A DNA stretch of 64,000 bases from Prorocentrum cordatum (taxonomy: Eukaryota; Sar; Dinophyceae; Prorocentrales; Prorocentraceae), in the NCBI GenBank assembly GCA_963575745.1, contig CAUYUJ010000655.1, positions 47,033-111,032 on the forward strand. Direction: 5' to 3'. The notes beneath the pieces were generated by a model. It saw nothing but the letters and a program-made list of their open reading frames with translations, had not been told where the DNA came from and did no database searches. Shown piece by piece: positions 10,591 through 21,319 of this stretch. The translations under genes were made by a program, and so were the position numbers. The first letter of the stretch is position 1. The number at the start of each line of letters is the position of its first letter.

Positions 10591-12130
10591 CGACCTTGAG
10601 ACCTGAGACCCTCCAGAGCCGTATCGACGTCCCAGTCGACCATCGAGAAGCCCAAGCGGCCAAATTCATGTATTTGCCTCAGGGCCCTCACAAAGCCGAA
10701 GAAGCTCACATCATACCTATACGACCACCCTGCGGGTGATAAGGAGGTTGGGGGGTGGGGAGGGTCCCAGCAATGGGCAACAGTTGTGATTGCTGTTGTG
10801 ACGATGCCAATGGAGAGTGTTGCGTCGCCGCTCGGTCTTGGGAGTTGTCTCGATCCTGAGCGTAGCCGGCAAGGTTGTGTCGAGGCCCCCGGGCACCGCG
10901 GGAGCGTCCTGCAAAGGAAACGGGAACGTCGCGCTGCCACTCCGCCCTGTTGCAAGGTCCGCCGCTTTACTCTTCTTTGCAGGCGGCGCGGTCGTGCCAC
11001 CCTGACTCATTGAGGCCTCCACCCCCGCGGAACTGGCAAAGCCTGGCTCAAGCGGGACCTCCTGGCCACCCTGACTCATTGAGGCCTCCACCCCCGCAGA
11101 GCTGGCAAAGCCTGGCTCAAGCGGGACCCCCTCCAGGCCCTCTGGCAGCACGTCGGCCTCCCAGGTACCGTGTCTCGTCAGGCAGGCCTTGCAGTAGTCG
11201 CGGGCATGCTGTGGGAGCAGCTCCCGGCCCTTAACGGCGTGCAAGAGCACGCGCCACGCCGCCGCGTGATGCCGTTTGGGGGGGTCCTTGAACATGGCTG
11301 TCTCCGTGTAAGGGCGGCCTTCCATGTCCGCCATGTGGTTGTTCCGCTCGCAGATGTGGTTGCGTCGATTGCTCTGCGCCCTGCGAGGTCTTGGTGCTCT
11401 TGTCCACGACCTGAGGATCACCTTCGTACCCACCCTCGCCCCGGAGCCCCCCCCCGGTAGAGCTCCTCTTGGGCGGCCAAGCCTGGCGCAAAGCCCACCG
11501 GCCCTTCCTCTTCCACCCCCCCTTCGACCCTTCCCGTCCCTCGTCTCAGGGCGTTTCCTCTCCCACCTCTCCTTCGCCCCCTTCGGGGAGGGGTTGACCT
11601 CTCCCCCTTACCTCATCCCCTGGATCTGGACGGGGAGGTTCGGGAGGCGCCGGAGCGTCCAAGATGGCCCAAGACGGCTCCAAGAGAGCGTCGGGGAAAA
11701 CTCAAGATGGCCTCCAAGATGGCTCAACACAGCCCAAGATGCCTCAAGATGGCTCCTCCCAAGGAGGCCGCCCAAGACTCCCCGAACCCCAACTTGGCGA
11801 ACCCGAACCCCGAGTGGCCACAAATATTTTTGGAAACGCACAGACCTTGAGCACCCTCGGTGCTGCCAGCAAGTTCGCCTTGAACTCCTCCCGGGTCAGC
11901 AGGTGGTCAGGATGGAGCTCCACCAAGCACGACCAGGAATCGTCCTTGTATCCGTATCGTTGCCTGAGTCTGCGCGAGCCCGGGTATGCTGCCTGTGTCC
12001 CTGGCGCTGGCAAAGCCTGGCCTTGGGACACAGGCAGGGCATGTCTGAGCATGCGGGCGGCACCGGCCATGCGGGCGGCAGCGGCCGAAGGTCCGAACGA
12101 GCCAAAATCCGTGCGGGAGTGGCGCGGCAA
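10590..12130 (-). CDS. probable three-exon gene, unrecognised protein with a 23-aa tandem repeat
   Basis: Three minus-strand stretches show strong G/C third-position bias and plausible splice contexts. Exon A, about 12130-11815, encodes RLRQRYGYKDDSWSCLVEL and TREEFKANLLAAPRVLKV. Exon B, about 11380-10830, encodes CERNNHMADMEGRPYTE, KGRELLPQHARDYCKACL and two tandem copies of a 23-residue unit with EPGFASSAGVEASMSQGG (a 69-bp repeat at 10998-11135). Exon C, about 10735-10590, follows a pyrimidine-rich acceptor ending CCCGCAG and encodes YRYDVSFFGFVRAL and LGFSMVDWDVDTALEGL. The inferred introns hold CTTGGG-like and AAGATGGC repeats, which fits introns swollen by satellites. I recognise no family. 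Start, end and the number of exons are uncertain. Confidence 0.5.
11655..11770 (+). repeat. AAGATGGC short tandem units, probably intronic
   Basis: Repeats of CCAAGATGGC, CTCAAGATGGC and CCAAGACGGC lie between exons A and B of the minus-strand gene. They are a variant of the CTTGGG family in reverse complement. Confidence 0.6.
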
Positions 12131-12239
12131 GGCCGAAGTACCCTGCTTGAGCCGAACCCGCTAAGCGGAAAGTTTCGGCGTACTCCTTGCTCTCCCCTTT
12201 CTCAGATGAGACGGGCCCGAACCCGAACAGGGCCCCCAG

Positions 12240-12480
12240 AGACCATAATCAAGAAACGGGGGCCTCGATCTCACGGTCGATCGATCTCATCATCGATCTC
12301 AGTCGGCCGGTCTCACTATCGATACCACCGTCGATCTCACAATCGATTTCACAATCGATATCACTATCGGTTCCACGACCGATCCCACTTTCGATCTCAC
12401 TCGATCGATCTCACTGTCGATGCCACCATCGATCTCACACTCGATCTCACCATCGATCTCACACCCGATCATCATCATCA
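12240..12480 (+). repeat. 12-bp ATCGATCTCAC tandem array
   Basis: About 18 degenerate units of (A/G)TCGAT(C/T)TCAC with a 12-bp period. Each unit contains the palindrome ATCGAT or TCGA. Confidence 0.8.
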
Positions 12481-12557
12481 TCACCATCACCACCATCACC
12501 ACCATCATCATCATCTTCAGCACCGTCACCATCATCATCAGCATCATCATCATCAGC

Positions 12558-12589
<32 letters not shown>

Positions 12590-12619
12590 CATCTTCAGCA
12601 CCGTCACCATCATCATCAC

Positions 12620-12689
<70 letters not shown>

Positions 12690-12692
12690 GGG
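12470..12692 (+). repeat. (CAT)n microsatellite
   Basis: CATCATCAT with CAC and CAG interruptions, and an internal duplication around CTTCAGCACCGTCACC (about 12512 and 12592). Long poly-His, poly-Ser, poly-Ile, poly-Met and poly-Asp frames are artefacts. Confidence 0.9.
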
Positions 12693-12885
12693 ACACCGAC
12701 GGGACACCGACGGGACACGGGCGGGACACCGGCGGGACACCGCGGGGCCCCGCGCCCCGGAGGGGAGTCATATGGTCCAGCCGCGCCTCAGCGACACTGG
12801 ACACCAGCGGGACACCGGCGGGACACCGCGGGGCCCCGCGCCCCGGAGGGGAGTCATTTCGTCCGGCCGCGCCTCAGCGAAAGGA
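12692..12885 (+). repeat. GGGACACCG short repeat and a duplicated 70-80 bp unit
   Basis: CGGGACACCGAC/GC units of 9-15 bp are followed by two copies of a longer unit ending GGGGCCCCGCGCCCCGGAGG then GGAGTCAT (ends about 12771 and 12857). The second copy leads into ATTTCGTCCGGCCGCGCCTC, which parallels CATATGGTCCAGCCGCGCCTC. Confidence 0.75.
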
Positions 12886-13259
12886 GACGTTTTCTCGCCC
12901 GCCCACGCAGCTTCGCCTCGCCCGCACGCACGGCACGCACGAACACGAAACCGAAATCGATTTCCCGGTAGGGGGTTCTCCGTTCCACTTCGATATCACC
13001 CCCAACCTCCGGTTCTTTATGTTTTTTTGTTGTGAGTTTTTGAAACCCAGAAGGGGACGAGGACGGTCGGAAGTGGTCGACGGGCATGGCGTGGCACATG
13101 GGTTGGGTTCAAGAAGGGGCTACATAATAATTGAAAGTCTACGGCCGGATTACGACGGAGGCGCAGGACAAATGGGATTGTTTCGGGGGCGTAGTGTCCC
13201 AGGCAAAACTTAATCGCCTTCGCCATCCCGCCACCATGCCTGGCTTGTACGTCAGAGGC
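12886..13259. other. no gene seen
   Basis: Mixed-composition sequence between two repeat arrays. Open frames extend from the neighbouring repeats and no independent coding signal was seen. Confidence 0.4.
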
Positions 13260-14320
13260 CTCTTGGATGCCCGTGGGGATCACTTCAGATGCTTTTCGGA
13301 AGCCTCTTGGAGGCGGTTTTGAGGGTGTCTTGGGGTCTTTCGGGGACTTTTTGCGCGCCTCTTGGGGCCTGATTTGGGTATCTACAGGGCCTCCTGGGGC
13401 TTTGGGGGGGCCTCTTGGGTGCCTGCTGGAAGTCTCGGGGGTCATCTTGGGGTGGAGGGCGCGAAATGTCAGTTCGAGCTCCCCATCTTAAGGCACTCTT
13501 GGGGCCGTCTTAGGGGTAACGGAAAGAGCGAGGTACGAGTGATGACGTTCTGGTGTGGGCGAGGCCTTAAAGGGAGGCTTGGGGGGCTCTGGGGGCCTCC
13601 TGGGAGCTTCTTGGGGCGAAAGGCTAGACTTTTCGGTTCGTGGTCGCCCTCTTGGGGCCGTCTTGGGGCCCTCTTGGGCCGTCTTGGGCGCCTCTTGGGC
13701 CGTCTTGGCGCCCTCTTGGGCCGTTTTGGGGGCCTCTTGGGAGCCTCTTGGGCCGTCTTGGGGCGGTATTGGGGGCCTCTTGGAGCGTCTTCAACGCAGT
13801 GAAAGCAGAAAAACCGTGTATGCTAAAAATGTACATTTTCCTATGGGAAATCAATTATTTTCGCCTCCCGGTGGCCTCTTGGGACGCCTCTTGGGGGCCT
13901 CTTGGGGCTTCTTGGGGGGCTCAGGGGGCCTCCTGGGAGCGTCTTGGGGCGAAAGGCTAAACTTTTCGGTTCGTGGTCCCCTTCTTGGGGCCGTCTTGGC
14001 GCTCTCTTGGGCAGTCTTGAGCGCCCCTCGGGCCGTCTTGGGGCCCTCTTGGGCCGTTTTGGGGGCCTCTTGGGAGCCTCTTGCGCCGTCTTGGGGCGGT
14101 CTTGGGGGGCTCTTGGGCCGTCGTCAACGCGTGAAAACCGACAAAACGCATATGCTAAAAGTATACGTTTCCTTTGGAAGATCTATGATTTCGGCCTCTT
14201 GGGGCCCTCTTGGGACGCCCCTTGGGCGCCTCTTGGGGGCCTCTTGGGCCGTCTTGGGCGGTCTTGGGCTCTCTTGGAGCGCTCTTGGGCCGTCTTGGGG
14301 GGGAACCCGACAAACATGCA
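13260..14320 (+). repeat. CTTGGG-type array with two about 320-bp higher-order copies
   Basis: Dense units of CTTGGGGCC(G/C)TCTTGGG. Two higher-order copies (about 13570-13860 and 13890-14190) each contain GGCGAAAGGCTA(A/G)ACTTTTC then GGTTCGTGGTC, more CTTGGG units, and an A-rich spacer with the stretch TATGCTAAAA(A/G)T. Long frames in all registers are artefacts. Confidence 0.85.
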
Positions 14321-14429
14321 ATAACCCGAAGGAAAACCCGAAAACGGCCATTAACATTCAAATGCGCACGCTACCCCCCTCCCCAAAAGGGCCCGACAAG
14401 GGCCTCAATAGGACTCCCAAGAAGGCCCA

Positions 14430-14650
14430 GAGACGCCAAGTAGAGAGCGATCGGTAACGCAAAAAACTCTTCACACCAAGGCTCCCAAAAGCGAGCGGTG
14501 ACGTAACAAGTTCCTGACACCAAGGCCCAGCCAAGGCTCAGGAACGGGCGGCAACGCAACAATCTCTGAACACCAAGACTCCCAAGAGCGAGGGGTGACG
14601 TAAAAAGCTCCTCTCAACGCCAAGGCTCCCAGTACGAACGGTGGTGTGAG
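14430..14650 (+). repeat. 46-52 bp tandem repeat, four copies
   Basis: Units start near 14450, 14496, 14548 and 14594. Each contains CGGTGACGTAA or a variant, a CTC(T)..CACCAAGGC stretch and CTCCCAAGAGCGAG. This is a separate small satellite between two CTTGGG arrays. Confidence 0.7.
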
Positions 14651-14689
14651 TAATTTCGGTTTCTGTTTCTGAAGCGCTCTTTCCGTTTC

Positions 14690-15005
14690 TGTGCTGGGCC
14701 AGGTCTATTGGGCCGTCTTGGGGGCTTCTTGGGGGCCTCTTGGACCGTCTTGGAGCGTCGGAAGCTCGAAAAGACGAGAAATCCAGCATCCTTCGAAAGA
14801 GTTGTGCCTCTCGAGGCCGTGTTGGGGGGGGGGGCTATGGAACCATTTTGGGGCGTCTTGGGAGCCTGTTGGGCCGTAGGCCAGTCTGGGCGAGTTGGAG
14901 CGATTTTCGGGCAACGCGGGGCCCTCCTGGACCGTCTTAGGGCCTCTTGGGGCCCTCCTGGGCCCATCTGGGGTACCTCTTGCATCTTGAAACGTCACGC
15001 GGAGA
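14690..15005 (+). repeat. CTTGGG-type array with A-rich spacer
   Basis: CTTGGG units again, with the embedded spacer GTCGGAAGCTCGAAAAGACG (about 14757) that resembles those at 10388 and 32735. The array ends with CTTGAAACGTCACGCGG, after which unique sequence starts. Confidence 0.75.
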
Positions 15006-15448
15006 ACCCCCGAGAGCGCCTCGTGCCTCGAGGCGCGGTGGTGGGTGTGGAATACATGTAATCAGCAGTTGGTCGAAACACTGAGCTATGTAAAACGAAT
15101 GCCGCTGCCCTCGCTAACCCCCCGAGGGGCCGCGCTACATCTGCCGACATGTGTTCTACGCCCCAGTTTTGCACGTCAGACGCCCCCCCCTGCACCATTA
15201 GCTTGAAGGGATGTTCCAGGGGGAGCCTAGACGCTTGCGTGATCACCCAATCTGCCTGCGCAGGATGGCTTGGCACACTGCGCGCCATCTTCGGCGGTGC
15301 GTGAGAAAAGTTGCTCCACATCTTTCCCACGCGCTGCCACTACCGCCGTTGCATCATACCAGATGTCGAGACCATCACTCATTCCAGTAGCCACCTCCCT
15401 TTCAAATCGGCAGACTCGGCAACGATCTCACACGCCTGGTATCGCAAG

Positions 15449-16093
15449 TGGTTGGCGGATTTCCTCATCGGTGACACGGCGGGCTCCAACATTGTGCACA
15501 TGGTGGACTTCGGCCTTGCCAAGAAGTACAGAGGTCGGACCACGCAGCAACACATACCGTACCGCGAAGGCAGAGGTTTGACGGGCACGGCCGCCTACGC
15601 GTCCATCAACGCACATCGAGGTATTGAGCAGAGTCGCCGTGACGATCTTGAGGCAGTGGGGTACGTGCTGATGTACTTTAATCGCGGGCAGCTTCCATGG
15701 CAAGGATGTCGAGCTGCAACGCCTGCGGACAGGTACAGAAAGATCATGGAGTGCAAAATGTCCACGCCCATCGAGACGCTCTGCAAGGGGCATCCGGCAG
15801 TCTTTGCCGCGTACCTCGTCTACTGCCGCTCCCTGCGCTTTGAGGACAGACCGGACTACCCGTACCTGCGACGACTCTTCAAGGACCTCTTCATGCGCGA
15901 GGGCTTCTCCAGGAACGGGCTGTTCGACTGGTCGGAGCGCAGCCAGGAGGCCGCCGACCCTGCCCAGCCACCAGACGCCTGCGACGGTGCGGGCGGCGAC
16001 GACGACGAGCCCACTGCCGGACAAAGCAAGCCCTGGCAGTTCCGGCTCAAGGCACTGTTCTCCTGCTTGTCAAAACGCTCGGCGACGGCGTGA
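15449..16093 (+). CDS. casein kinase 1-like protein kinase, C-terminal part
   Basis: CK1 enzymes are monomeric Ser/Thr kinases. From 15461 the frame reads as a CK1 C-lobe: an FLIG stretch, the metal-binding DFG (15506-15514, in [11 protein letters not shown]), the activation segment QHIPYREG then [13 protein letters not shown], the CK1 signature [22 protein letters not shown], then [31 protein letters not shown] and LFDW. A stop follows a Ser/Lys-rich tail with SCLSKRS. The N-lobe (Gly-rich loop, lysine) and the HRDIKPDN catalytic loop are not in frame upstream, where codons before FLIG no longer resemble a kinase. An acceptor AG at 15447-15448 is plausible, so this may be the last exon of a gene whose other exons lie in or beyond the CTTGGG arrays. 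A truncated copy is equally possible. Family assignment is firm; activity is not implied. Confidence 0.8.
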   Translation, partial: WLADFLIGDTAGSNIVHMVDFGLAKKYRGRTTQQHIPYREGRGLTGTAAYASINAHRGIEQSRRDDLEAVGYVLMYFNRGQLPWQGCRAATPADRYRKIMECKMSTPIETLCKGHPAVFAAYLVYCRSLRFEDRPDYPYLRRLFKDLFMREGFSRNGLFDWSERSQEAADPAQPPDACDGAGGDDDEPTAGQSKPWQFRLKALFSCLSKRSATA

Positions 16094-16980
16094 GCTCGGA
16101 GGTGGCGATCGCGTTGGAGACGCCGTTGCTGTTTCCAGGCTCAGCATGCAGATCCTTGTGTCTGAGTCCTTCATGGAAGCGTAGTGGAAGCTTCGTTTCA
16201 TGAGCAGTAGTGGAGCAAAGAGGGGGGCACTAGTCAAGCTGAAGCTGGGGTCGGGGAGCCATCTTGGGGTTTTAGTGAGGCACTTTGGGCCCTGTCGGCG
16301 CATCTGGGGCCGTTAGCGGGGCTGTTTCTACGGCCCCTGGGACTCTCTTGGCTTATTTGATTTTCGCGGATGCAGCTACGATCATCGCGACCACCGCAAT
16401 CGCCAGTGACACAATCCATTGCAAAACACCGTTCGCGAGTATTGTTAGAACTACCCACACGATTCATACATATCTTTCCTGTCCCTTGCTGGTACGCCCT
16501 ACCGGCCTAATATGGGAGACGGCGACGGAACTTCTATTTCCACTTCCTGCTCCGACCCAAACTGCTACAAATTCAAACCCACACGGTCGGTCCAGGCGAC
16601 GTTGCCCTTCACATTTCTTACATCGGCAGTTGTGGGGATACGGGATGCCGATTGGACGCATGCTGGCCAATTCGGGTGGCGACAGCTCCCGCAAACCACC
16701 ATACTGGAGCCTTTAAGGAATGAGAAAATTTGATCGTGGGCGTTTCAACTTCAGATCCGGGCCCATCCAATAAGGGAACATATGATAACACCGCAGCCAG
16801 TAGCTGCTATGCAATTGTCCAGGCCTGGCGGTATTACGCAGGAAATCGTTATCGACACACCAGCGAACCTCAACCTCCACGGCGCCAAAGATCCACGGTA
16901 TCACCACGGACGGTGTGTGTACGTGTGTGTGTGTGTGTGATGTACAAAATATGGGGGTCTCAGTTGCCGTTTCGATGCTT
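16094..16980. other. no confident gene
   Basis: Some CTTGGG-like words occur at 16262-16340 and a short (GT)n at 16915-16938. Open frames on both strands around 16465-16735 lack a clear strand preference. Nothing else was recognised. Confidence 0.4.
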
Positions 16981-17279
16981 CTGAGGAAGAGAGGGATCTC
17001 CATATTGGAACAGCACTTGGCACTCGCCGACTTCAAGGCCAAGAGTGGACCAGACAGGCGTTGCCGGCCTGGCTCGACACAGTGCGCACGTGGGCTCCAC
17101 GCGCCGGGTTCAGCCTGGACGATGTGGCAATGTTGCCCGTGATTTTGCTACGCGCCTGAGTCTGAGGCATCAGACGGGGCGATGCCGTCCGCTTGTTGAA
17201 CGAAGCCAAGCGCGCGTCCCAGCCACCCAAACCGCAGATCAACCGCATGGCAATGAGGCTGAGGCGAGCTGGAGCATAA
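16981..17279 (+). pseudogene. decayed coding fragment, unrecognised
   Basis: One plus frame reads LPAWLDTVRTWAPRAGF, SLDDVAMLPVILLRA, then two in-frame TGA stops, then IRRGDAVRLLNEAKRA, SQPPKPQINRMAMRLRRAGA and a TAA near 17279. G/C third-position bias continues through the stops, so it looks like a broken exon. I do not recognise the family. Confidence 0.35.
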
Positions 17280-17324
17280 TCTCAATCGCCCAGGGCACAC
17301 ACAGGCACACACACACACATTTTT

Positions 17325-17440
17325 ACCCAACCATCCTGTGGTGGTGGTGGGTCCTCGTTTTGAAGAGACAGCGCCCCGCGTTCCTCAGTCCTTTCTCCTC
17401 CCTTTCCTCTCCCTCCTCCCGTCCCCGCCTCTGCCCTCCG
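17325..17440 (+). repeat. 5' flank block of composite repeat, copy at 17.3 kb
   Basis: CCCAACCATCCTGTGG, then TTTGAAGAGACAGCGCCC, then C/T-rich sequence, as at 2025-2110. It directly precedes the next 90-bp array, so the block-array order is conserved. Confidence 0.75.
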
Positions 17441-18040
17441 CATGTCGACCATGTCGGCACACCCCTCACACCTCTCGTGGCCTCGTCAGGAGCTGCACCG
17501 AAAGCCCCAGTGGCAGAGTCCGCATGGCGCCACCGCACCCATGTGGGGACACCCCTCACACGTTACGTGGCACCATAGGGAGCTCCACCGAAGGCCCCAG
17601 TGGCAGGGTCCGCATGGCGCCAACGCGCCCATCTCTGCACACCCCTCACACGTCTCGTGCCCTCATAGGGAGCTCCACCGCAGGCCCCAGTGGAAGGGTC
17701 CGCGGGGCGCCACCGCACCCATGTCGGCACACCCCTCACACGTTTAGTGTCCCCGTAGCGAGCTTCACCAAAGGCCCCAGTGGCAGGGTCCGCATGGCGC
17801 CAACGCACCACCCCTCACACGCTTCGTGGCCCCATACGGAGCTCCACCGAAGGCCCCCAGTGGCAGGGTCCGCATGACGCCACCGCGCCCATCTCTGCAT
17901 ACCCCTCACACGTTTCGTGGACCCATGGGGGGCTCCGCGGAAGGCCCCAGTGTCAGGTGTCGGGGCGCTCCTCACACGCTTCGTGGCCCCATAGGGAGCT
18001 CCACCGAAGGCCCCAGTGGCAGAGCCCGCATGGCGTACCC
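17440..18040 (+). repeat. 90-bp tandem array of the satellite family
   Basis: Six to seven units with CACACCCCTCACACG, TCGTGGCCCCATAGGGAGC and a tail variant GTCCGCATGGCGCCACCG. Same orientation as the arrays at 1, 2.1 and 27 kb. Confidence 0.9.
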
Positions 18041-18061
18041 GCGCACGATGTGTGTGTGTGT

Positions 18062-18119
18062 GTGTATGATTGTTTCTGCGCCCTGCCCGCAGCGACAGGG
18101 CGCAGAAACAATCATACAC
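18062..18119. repeat. perfect 24-bp inverted repeat (hairpin)
   Basis: Arms at 18062-18085 and 18096-18119 are exact reverse complements, each containing GATTGTTTCTGCGCCCTG or its complement. The loop is 10 nt (CCCGCAGCGA). A (GT)n tract precedes it and a (CA)n tract follows. A related half-site, GACAGGGCGTAGAA, lies near 18623. Confidence 0.85.
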
Positions 18120-18595
<476 letters not shown>

Positions 18596-18699
18596 TCTGG
18601 CGTCGCGGCCCTGCGCTCGGTGACAGGGCGTAGAAGGTCGGAAAACAGTGAGGCGCGCGAGTCTACGCGCGGCCGAGCGCTCAGACCATTCAGGGCCTC

Positions 18700-18982
18700 G
18701 CGAAAGCACACACACACACACACATTGGTCACGTACCAGAAGTATGCCGATAGTGCCACCATACGTATCCGGCGTTTCGCCATACACGCATAATACCGCA
18801 ATGTCATTGGCAAGTATCAATTCTCGGACGTCGAACAGGGCCACCACCAATGGTTGCCATCGTGGACCCTGGTGAGGGGTTTCTTGCATGTGGATGCGCA
18901 ACAGCGCAGCAGTATATCTGGTGCAATTAATTATGACCGCATCCGCGCTTAGCCGCTTCCAGTGCTTGTGCAAACATCCCAC
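18700..18982 (-). CDS. probable coding exon, unrecognised
   Basis: A minus-strand frame from 18982 reads KHWKRLSADAVIINCTRY, ALLRIHMQETPHQG, then LVVALFDVRELILANDIAVL and YGETPDTYGGTIGILLVRDQ, and then dissolves into the CA tract. The mix of hydrophobic strands and charged loops looks like real protein. No family was recognised and neither boundary is known. Confidence 0.35.
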
Positions 18983-19008
18983 CCACCCATCCGCAATTAG
19001 CTGGCAAA

Positions 19009-19188
19009 ACTCAGCTGCGCGTCAACAACGACGATGACGAAGAAGATGATGATGATGTTCGTGACGACGGTGGGGACGATACCGACGACGACGATGGTGA
19101 TTGTGATGAAGTTGGTGGTGATGATGATGAGGGTGGCAATGCTGACGCGCCAATGGGTGCTGGTAGTTGTGAACACGTTGTTGTTTAA
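19009..19188 (+). CDS. acidic C-terminal exon, unrecognised
   Basis: After a possible acceptor (AACTCAG) the plus frame reads LRVNNDDDEEDDDDVRDDGG, an Asp/Gly-rich stretch, then NADAPMGAGSCEHVVV and a TAA near 19187. The codons vary (GAC, GAT, GTT), so this is not a pure trinucleotide repeat. It could be the acidic tail of a nuclear protein, but no domain is visible. Confidence 0.35.
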   Translation, partial: TQLRVNNDDDEEDDDDVRDDGGDDTDDDDGDCDEVGGDDDEGGNADAPMGAGSCEHVVV

Positions 19189-19397
19189 ACGCTTGTAAAA
19201 CAGACGCTCACAGAGACGCGCGCGTGTGGCCGGTCGCCCTCAGCGACGAAGCCGGTTTCAGCACGCCCGTTGGGTTGTTTCATTGGTACTAATTTATGTA
19301 GTTTGTCCAGTCGCCATATGCTGTCAGACATCCAGGGCAAATTATCATGTTCGCCTTCTGCTCCACCTAGGTCTGCAAGCTATGATTTCTGTTTGCA

Positions 19398-19744
19398 GGA
19401 AGTGCAGGCCGTGGACTCGTCGTCGGTTGGGGGCTACGCGGCACGGCGGGAGCAGCCGCACTCCTGGACTTCCACGAGCCGATTCCCGAGGGGCGCGCAT
19501 ACAAGTTGATCCAGCTCGGCGAGACGGTTGAAACCGTAAGGTTGTTTCGGCGCTCTCTCTCCTTCTCTCACTTTCTCTCGTTCTCTCCCCCCTCCTTCGC
19601 GTCTCTCAGGGTGAGGCTGTCAAGCAGGCTCGTCTTGACACTGGTGATGTTATGCTAGTCTTGCCACCAAGGGCAGCGCTGGCTCTGCTGGCTTTCACGC
19701 CCGACTTTAAAGCAGATGTTTATGCTGCTTGGAAGTGGCGCTAG
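19398..19744 (+). CDS. last two exons of an unrecognised gene
   Basis: The first exon starts after TTTGCAG (about 19398) and encodes RGLVVGWGLRGTAGAAALLD, FHEPIPEGRAYKLIQL and GETVET. It ends at 19536 before GTAAGG. A 73-nt pyrimidine-rich intron ends CTCTCAG at 19609. The second exon resumes in frame with GEAVKQARLDTGDVMLVLPP, ALALLAFTPDFKADVY and AAWKWR, then TAG (about 19744). Both splice junctions are in phase 0, and this is one of the few canonical GT-AG introns here. I do not recognise the protein; upstream exons were not found. Confidence 0.55.
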
Positions 19745-20620
19745 ATTATTCACATTCCTTGTTGGTGCACGCGCTGAAGTTGGAAGCAGCCAGTGCTGGC
19801 AGTTGGGTTATCCCACTGCGTAACCATCACTTCGCTATCTATATTGTATGCCAGAGCTGCGCACACGTATAGCACCCCGAAGGCTACAGTTTCGTGCCCG
19901 TATATGTCTCGACTGCTCCATTCGTCAATGGAGGTGCTGAGGTGGTACGGGGAGGTTCTCTTCTGTTGGAGGGATTTCGATTGGGCGTGGACTTTGAAAA
20001 TTGCAAAGAAATGAGGTGAGAGAGGGCGGCGGGAAACTAGAACGGAGTAGGGTGAGAGAGGCAGGGGAAACGTTGCAGTATAGTAAGGCGCGCAAGCCAA
20101 GGTGCTTGCTCGGCACCTTCTTTTCAGTTCTGCGCGGCGCCTCCATGTCAGTACGTACATCCTCTTCCCCCTCTTGCTCCCCTCTTGGTGCAAGTTCCCG
20201 GCAGCGCCTCCACTCCCGCGGGTGCGTTGCCTGGAGCTTGTGCCATGTCCCAGCTTTCGCGTGGTTGATTGATGCATGCAGGTCAAAGCACAAGCCAGAG
20301 TGCGTGCTAGCATTTTGTGTGTTGCAGCACTAGCTGCGGAAGTGAAACGGAGGAGGAGCAGCAGCAGCAGCAGCAGCAGCAGGAGCAGAAGGCGCATGCC
20401 CTTGAGGAGTTGTGGAGCTGACGGTGGAGGAGAAGTAGGAAGAGTGACATTCATCGCCGAGTGGCTGGATGCCACGCCACGGCGAGCCTTACATCTAGTC
20501 AAGCAAGCCAGCGCACTGACGCAAGATAGAAGGAGTAGTCGTTGTCCCGCGCGATGTGAAAACTAGTTGGCTCTAGTTTCTTGTGTCCCAAGTCCACGCA
20601 GCTGCGCACCACCCCGTTCA
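19745..20620. other. no confident gene; short (AGC)n at 20358-20385
   Basis: Open frames occur on both strands with weak bias. An (AGC)n run of about eight units could encode poly-Gln or poly-Ser in a short exon, but no reading frame is clearly favoured. Confidence 0.35.
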
Positions 20621-20629
20621 CGCCAATCA

Positions 20630-21200
20630 CAATCGTTGCAGCTGGACTTGGCGGAGACGTTGCGGTGTTACATGAGTCGCGTCGCTACAGCCGGCGCGTT
20701 GTACGCGCGGAATGCCAGGGCGACGGGCGTCGTTTGGGGGCGGAGGGCGGCCGTTTGCGCATTCCTCGCGAAGGCGACGCGGCCCCCTTTGCAGTACACG
20801 TGCGCTTCCACGCACACTTGGTCGAACTCATGTCTCCGTATCGTCTTACCTATCTCCATCCCCACCTACGATACCTCAGCTCCACCATTCCACCCCCCAG
20901 TTGGGGATAGGCCCCTCGAAACCCGAAGGAACAGGCATCTATCCACATCTAGAGGGGAGATCGGCCAGATGGGCCAAGTCCACGCCAGTGGGGATAGGAG
21001 TCGGCTTGATGGTGTTCAAATTCCAGTGAACACAGCAGACTGCGCACCACGTATTGTGACGGTCCCGACGGGGGGGACCACGTAGATCCAGTACACAAAC
21101 GGGCCTTCTGATATTGACCACTGCAGGGTTACCATTCGAACGTGACTGCGGCTGGGGATAGACAATGAATTGAAATCGTTCTTCGGGCGCGGCAGCATCG
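20630..21200 (-). CDS. possible coding region, strand ambiguous
   Basis: On the minus strand, 20865-20668 reads FDQVCVEAHVYCKGGRVAF and TTPVALAFRAYNAPAVATRL with strong G/C third positions. Upstream, 21150-21016 reads MVTLQWSISEGPFVYWIYVV and PVGTVTIRGAQSAVFTGI. They could be two exons of one gene. The plus frame over 20600-20830 is also biased (for example RRLGAEGGRLRIPREGDAAP), so the strand is uncertain. No family was recognised. Confidence 0.25.
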
Positions 21201-21319
21201 CTACAGTCTTTTCCTAAAGCCAGAGCGTGGGAAGAGTACGCGCAGAGACAAGGATAAACTAAAAACATTATAACAGTTATGCATCGTGGATCACAAGCAG
21301 TAAGCGATTGCACTGTGGA

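Noticed and set aside
11324-13213. 629-codon open frame on plus
   Set aside because: It runs through ATCGATCTCAC and CAT arrays and opposes better coding signal on minus; its composition is dictated by repeats.
14995-15330. Minus frame with LEHPFKLMVQGGASDV and MSADVARPLGGLARAA
   Set aside because: Protein-like in look but short, without splice context, and the plus strand is also open; not enough to call a gene.
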